NCBI GenBank assembly: GCA_027066725.1
Contig: JAMONC010000348.1
Span: 1-5,661 of the forward strand
DNA length: 5,661 nucleotides
Direction: 5' to 3'
DNA from: Desulfobacterales bacterium
Lineage (GTDB): Bacteria > Desulfobacterota > Dissulfuribacteria > Dissulfuribacterales > JAMONC01
Part shown: in pieces, positions 5,365 to 5,661 of the stretch
Position numbering within the stretch: the stretch's first letter is position 1
Layout: the number at the start of each line of letters is the position of its first letter
The notes under the pieces: generated by a model
Seen by the model: the letters and a program-made list of their open reading frames with translations, nothing else
Told to the model about the DNA's origin: nothing
Databases searched by the model: none
Made by a program: the position numbers and the translations under genes

Positions 5365-5661
5365 ATGTCATTTTTTGATAGGTTTAAGAATAGTAGAAAA
5401 GAGTTACAAAATAAGAATAATAATGATGTTGATTATGAAATTGTTAAAAGTATCATAGAAAACCTAAATAATATTTTAAATACTAAAAAAGATTTTGGAT
5501 ATTTTATAAAAGGCTTTGGCATAGAAGATATGAACCAATTTACTTCAAGAGATTATTTAGTACCCCTTTTAATCAATGAAGTAAAATATAATATAGAACA
5601 TTTTGAACCTAGATTAAAAATAGAAGATATCGAAGTAATAGATAATGATCAACCATTTATT
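5365..5661 (+). CDS. tssE: T6SS baseplate wedge protein TssE (gp25-like), 3'-truncated by window
   Basis: The ATG at 5365 opens a frame that stays open to the window end, giving 99 residues of a protein usually ~130-170 long. TssE is a baseplate subunit, homologous to phage T4 gp25, that joins the TssF/G wedges and starts sheath polymerisation. The opening MSFFDRFK resembles the short N-terminal helix typical of TssE. IIENLNNILNTKKDFGYFIKGFGIEDM (30-56) matches the gp25 'l..lLnT..G......yGi.d.' block. LINEVKYNIEHFEPRLKIEDIEV (69-91) contains the EPR motif at residues 81-83, the gp25-family signature that contacts the other wedge proteins. The C-terminal strand region is beyond the window. Codon use matches the neighbours and the gene follows tssK closely, so it belongs to the same operon. 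The absence of a stop is due only to the window edge. Confidence 0.92.
   Translation, partial: MSFFDRFKNSRKELQNKNNNDVDYEIVKSIIENLNNILNTKKDFGYFIKGFGIEDMNQFTSRDYLVPLLINEVKYNIEHFEPRLKIEDIEVIDNDQPFI

Noticed and set aside
1..5661. CRISPR arrays, tRNA or rRNA genes, insertion sequences and attachment sites
   Set aside because: No spaced repeats, cloverleaf sequences, rRNA-like stretches, transposase motifs or terminal inverted repeats were seen on either strand.

Overview
This window is the front half of a type VI secretion system (T6SS) operon. All genes lie on the + strand and are tightly packed. The DNA is strongly AT-rich, with ATA for Ile, AGA for Arg and TTA for Leu preferred, and most genes have strong AGGAGG-type Shine-Dalgarno (SD) sites. 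A T6SS implies a diderm (Gram-negative-type) bacterium. The composition suggests an AT-rich, perhaps thermophilic or host-adapted lineage rather than a typical enterobacterium or pseudomonad, but the sequence alone does not settle the taxon.

Layout: (1) Bases 1-1347 hold the 3' part of a gene whose product has the fold pattern of the adenylate-forming ANL superfamily (acyl-CoA synthetase / AMP-binding enzymes), but every catalytic motif I can place has decayed. (2) 1360-1884 is tssB and (3) 1912-3423 is tssC, the two subunits of the contractile sheath. (4) 3443-4015 is a 190-residue beta-rich protein in the hcp position, read as a divergent Hcp (inner tube) protein. (5) 4016-4107 is a 92-base spacer with a short tandem repeat and a strong GC-rich hairpin. 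(6) 4108-5352 is tssK, the adaptor between baseplate and membrane complex. (7) 5365-5661 is the 5' part of tssE, the gp25-like baseplate wedge protein, cut off by the window end.

How they work together: TssB and TssC polymerise into a sheath around a tube of stacked Hcp rings. TssE belongs to the baseplate from which the sheath grows. TssK connects that baseplate to the TssJLM envelope complex. The ATPase ClpV, VgrG, TssF/G, TssJ/L/M and TssA are not in the window and may lie downstream.

The most unusual element is the first gene. A catalytically dead-looking ANL protein sits 12 bases upstream of tssB, with its stop codon touching the tssB SD, so it is very probably co-transcribed and perhaps translationally coupled with the sheath genes. 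ANL enzymes are not among the conserved T6SS core components. The second point of interest is the divergent hcp-position protein, and the third is the hairpin that may set a higher mRNA level for the sheath/tube genes than for tssK-tssE.
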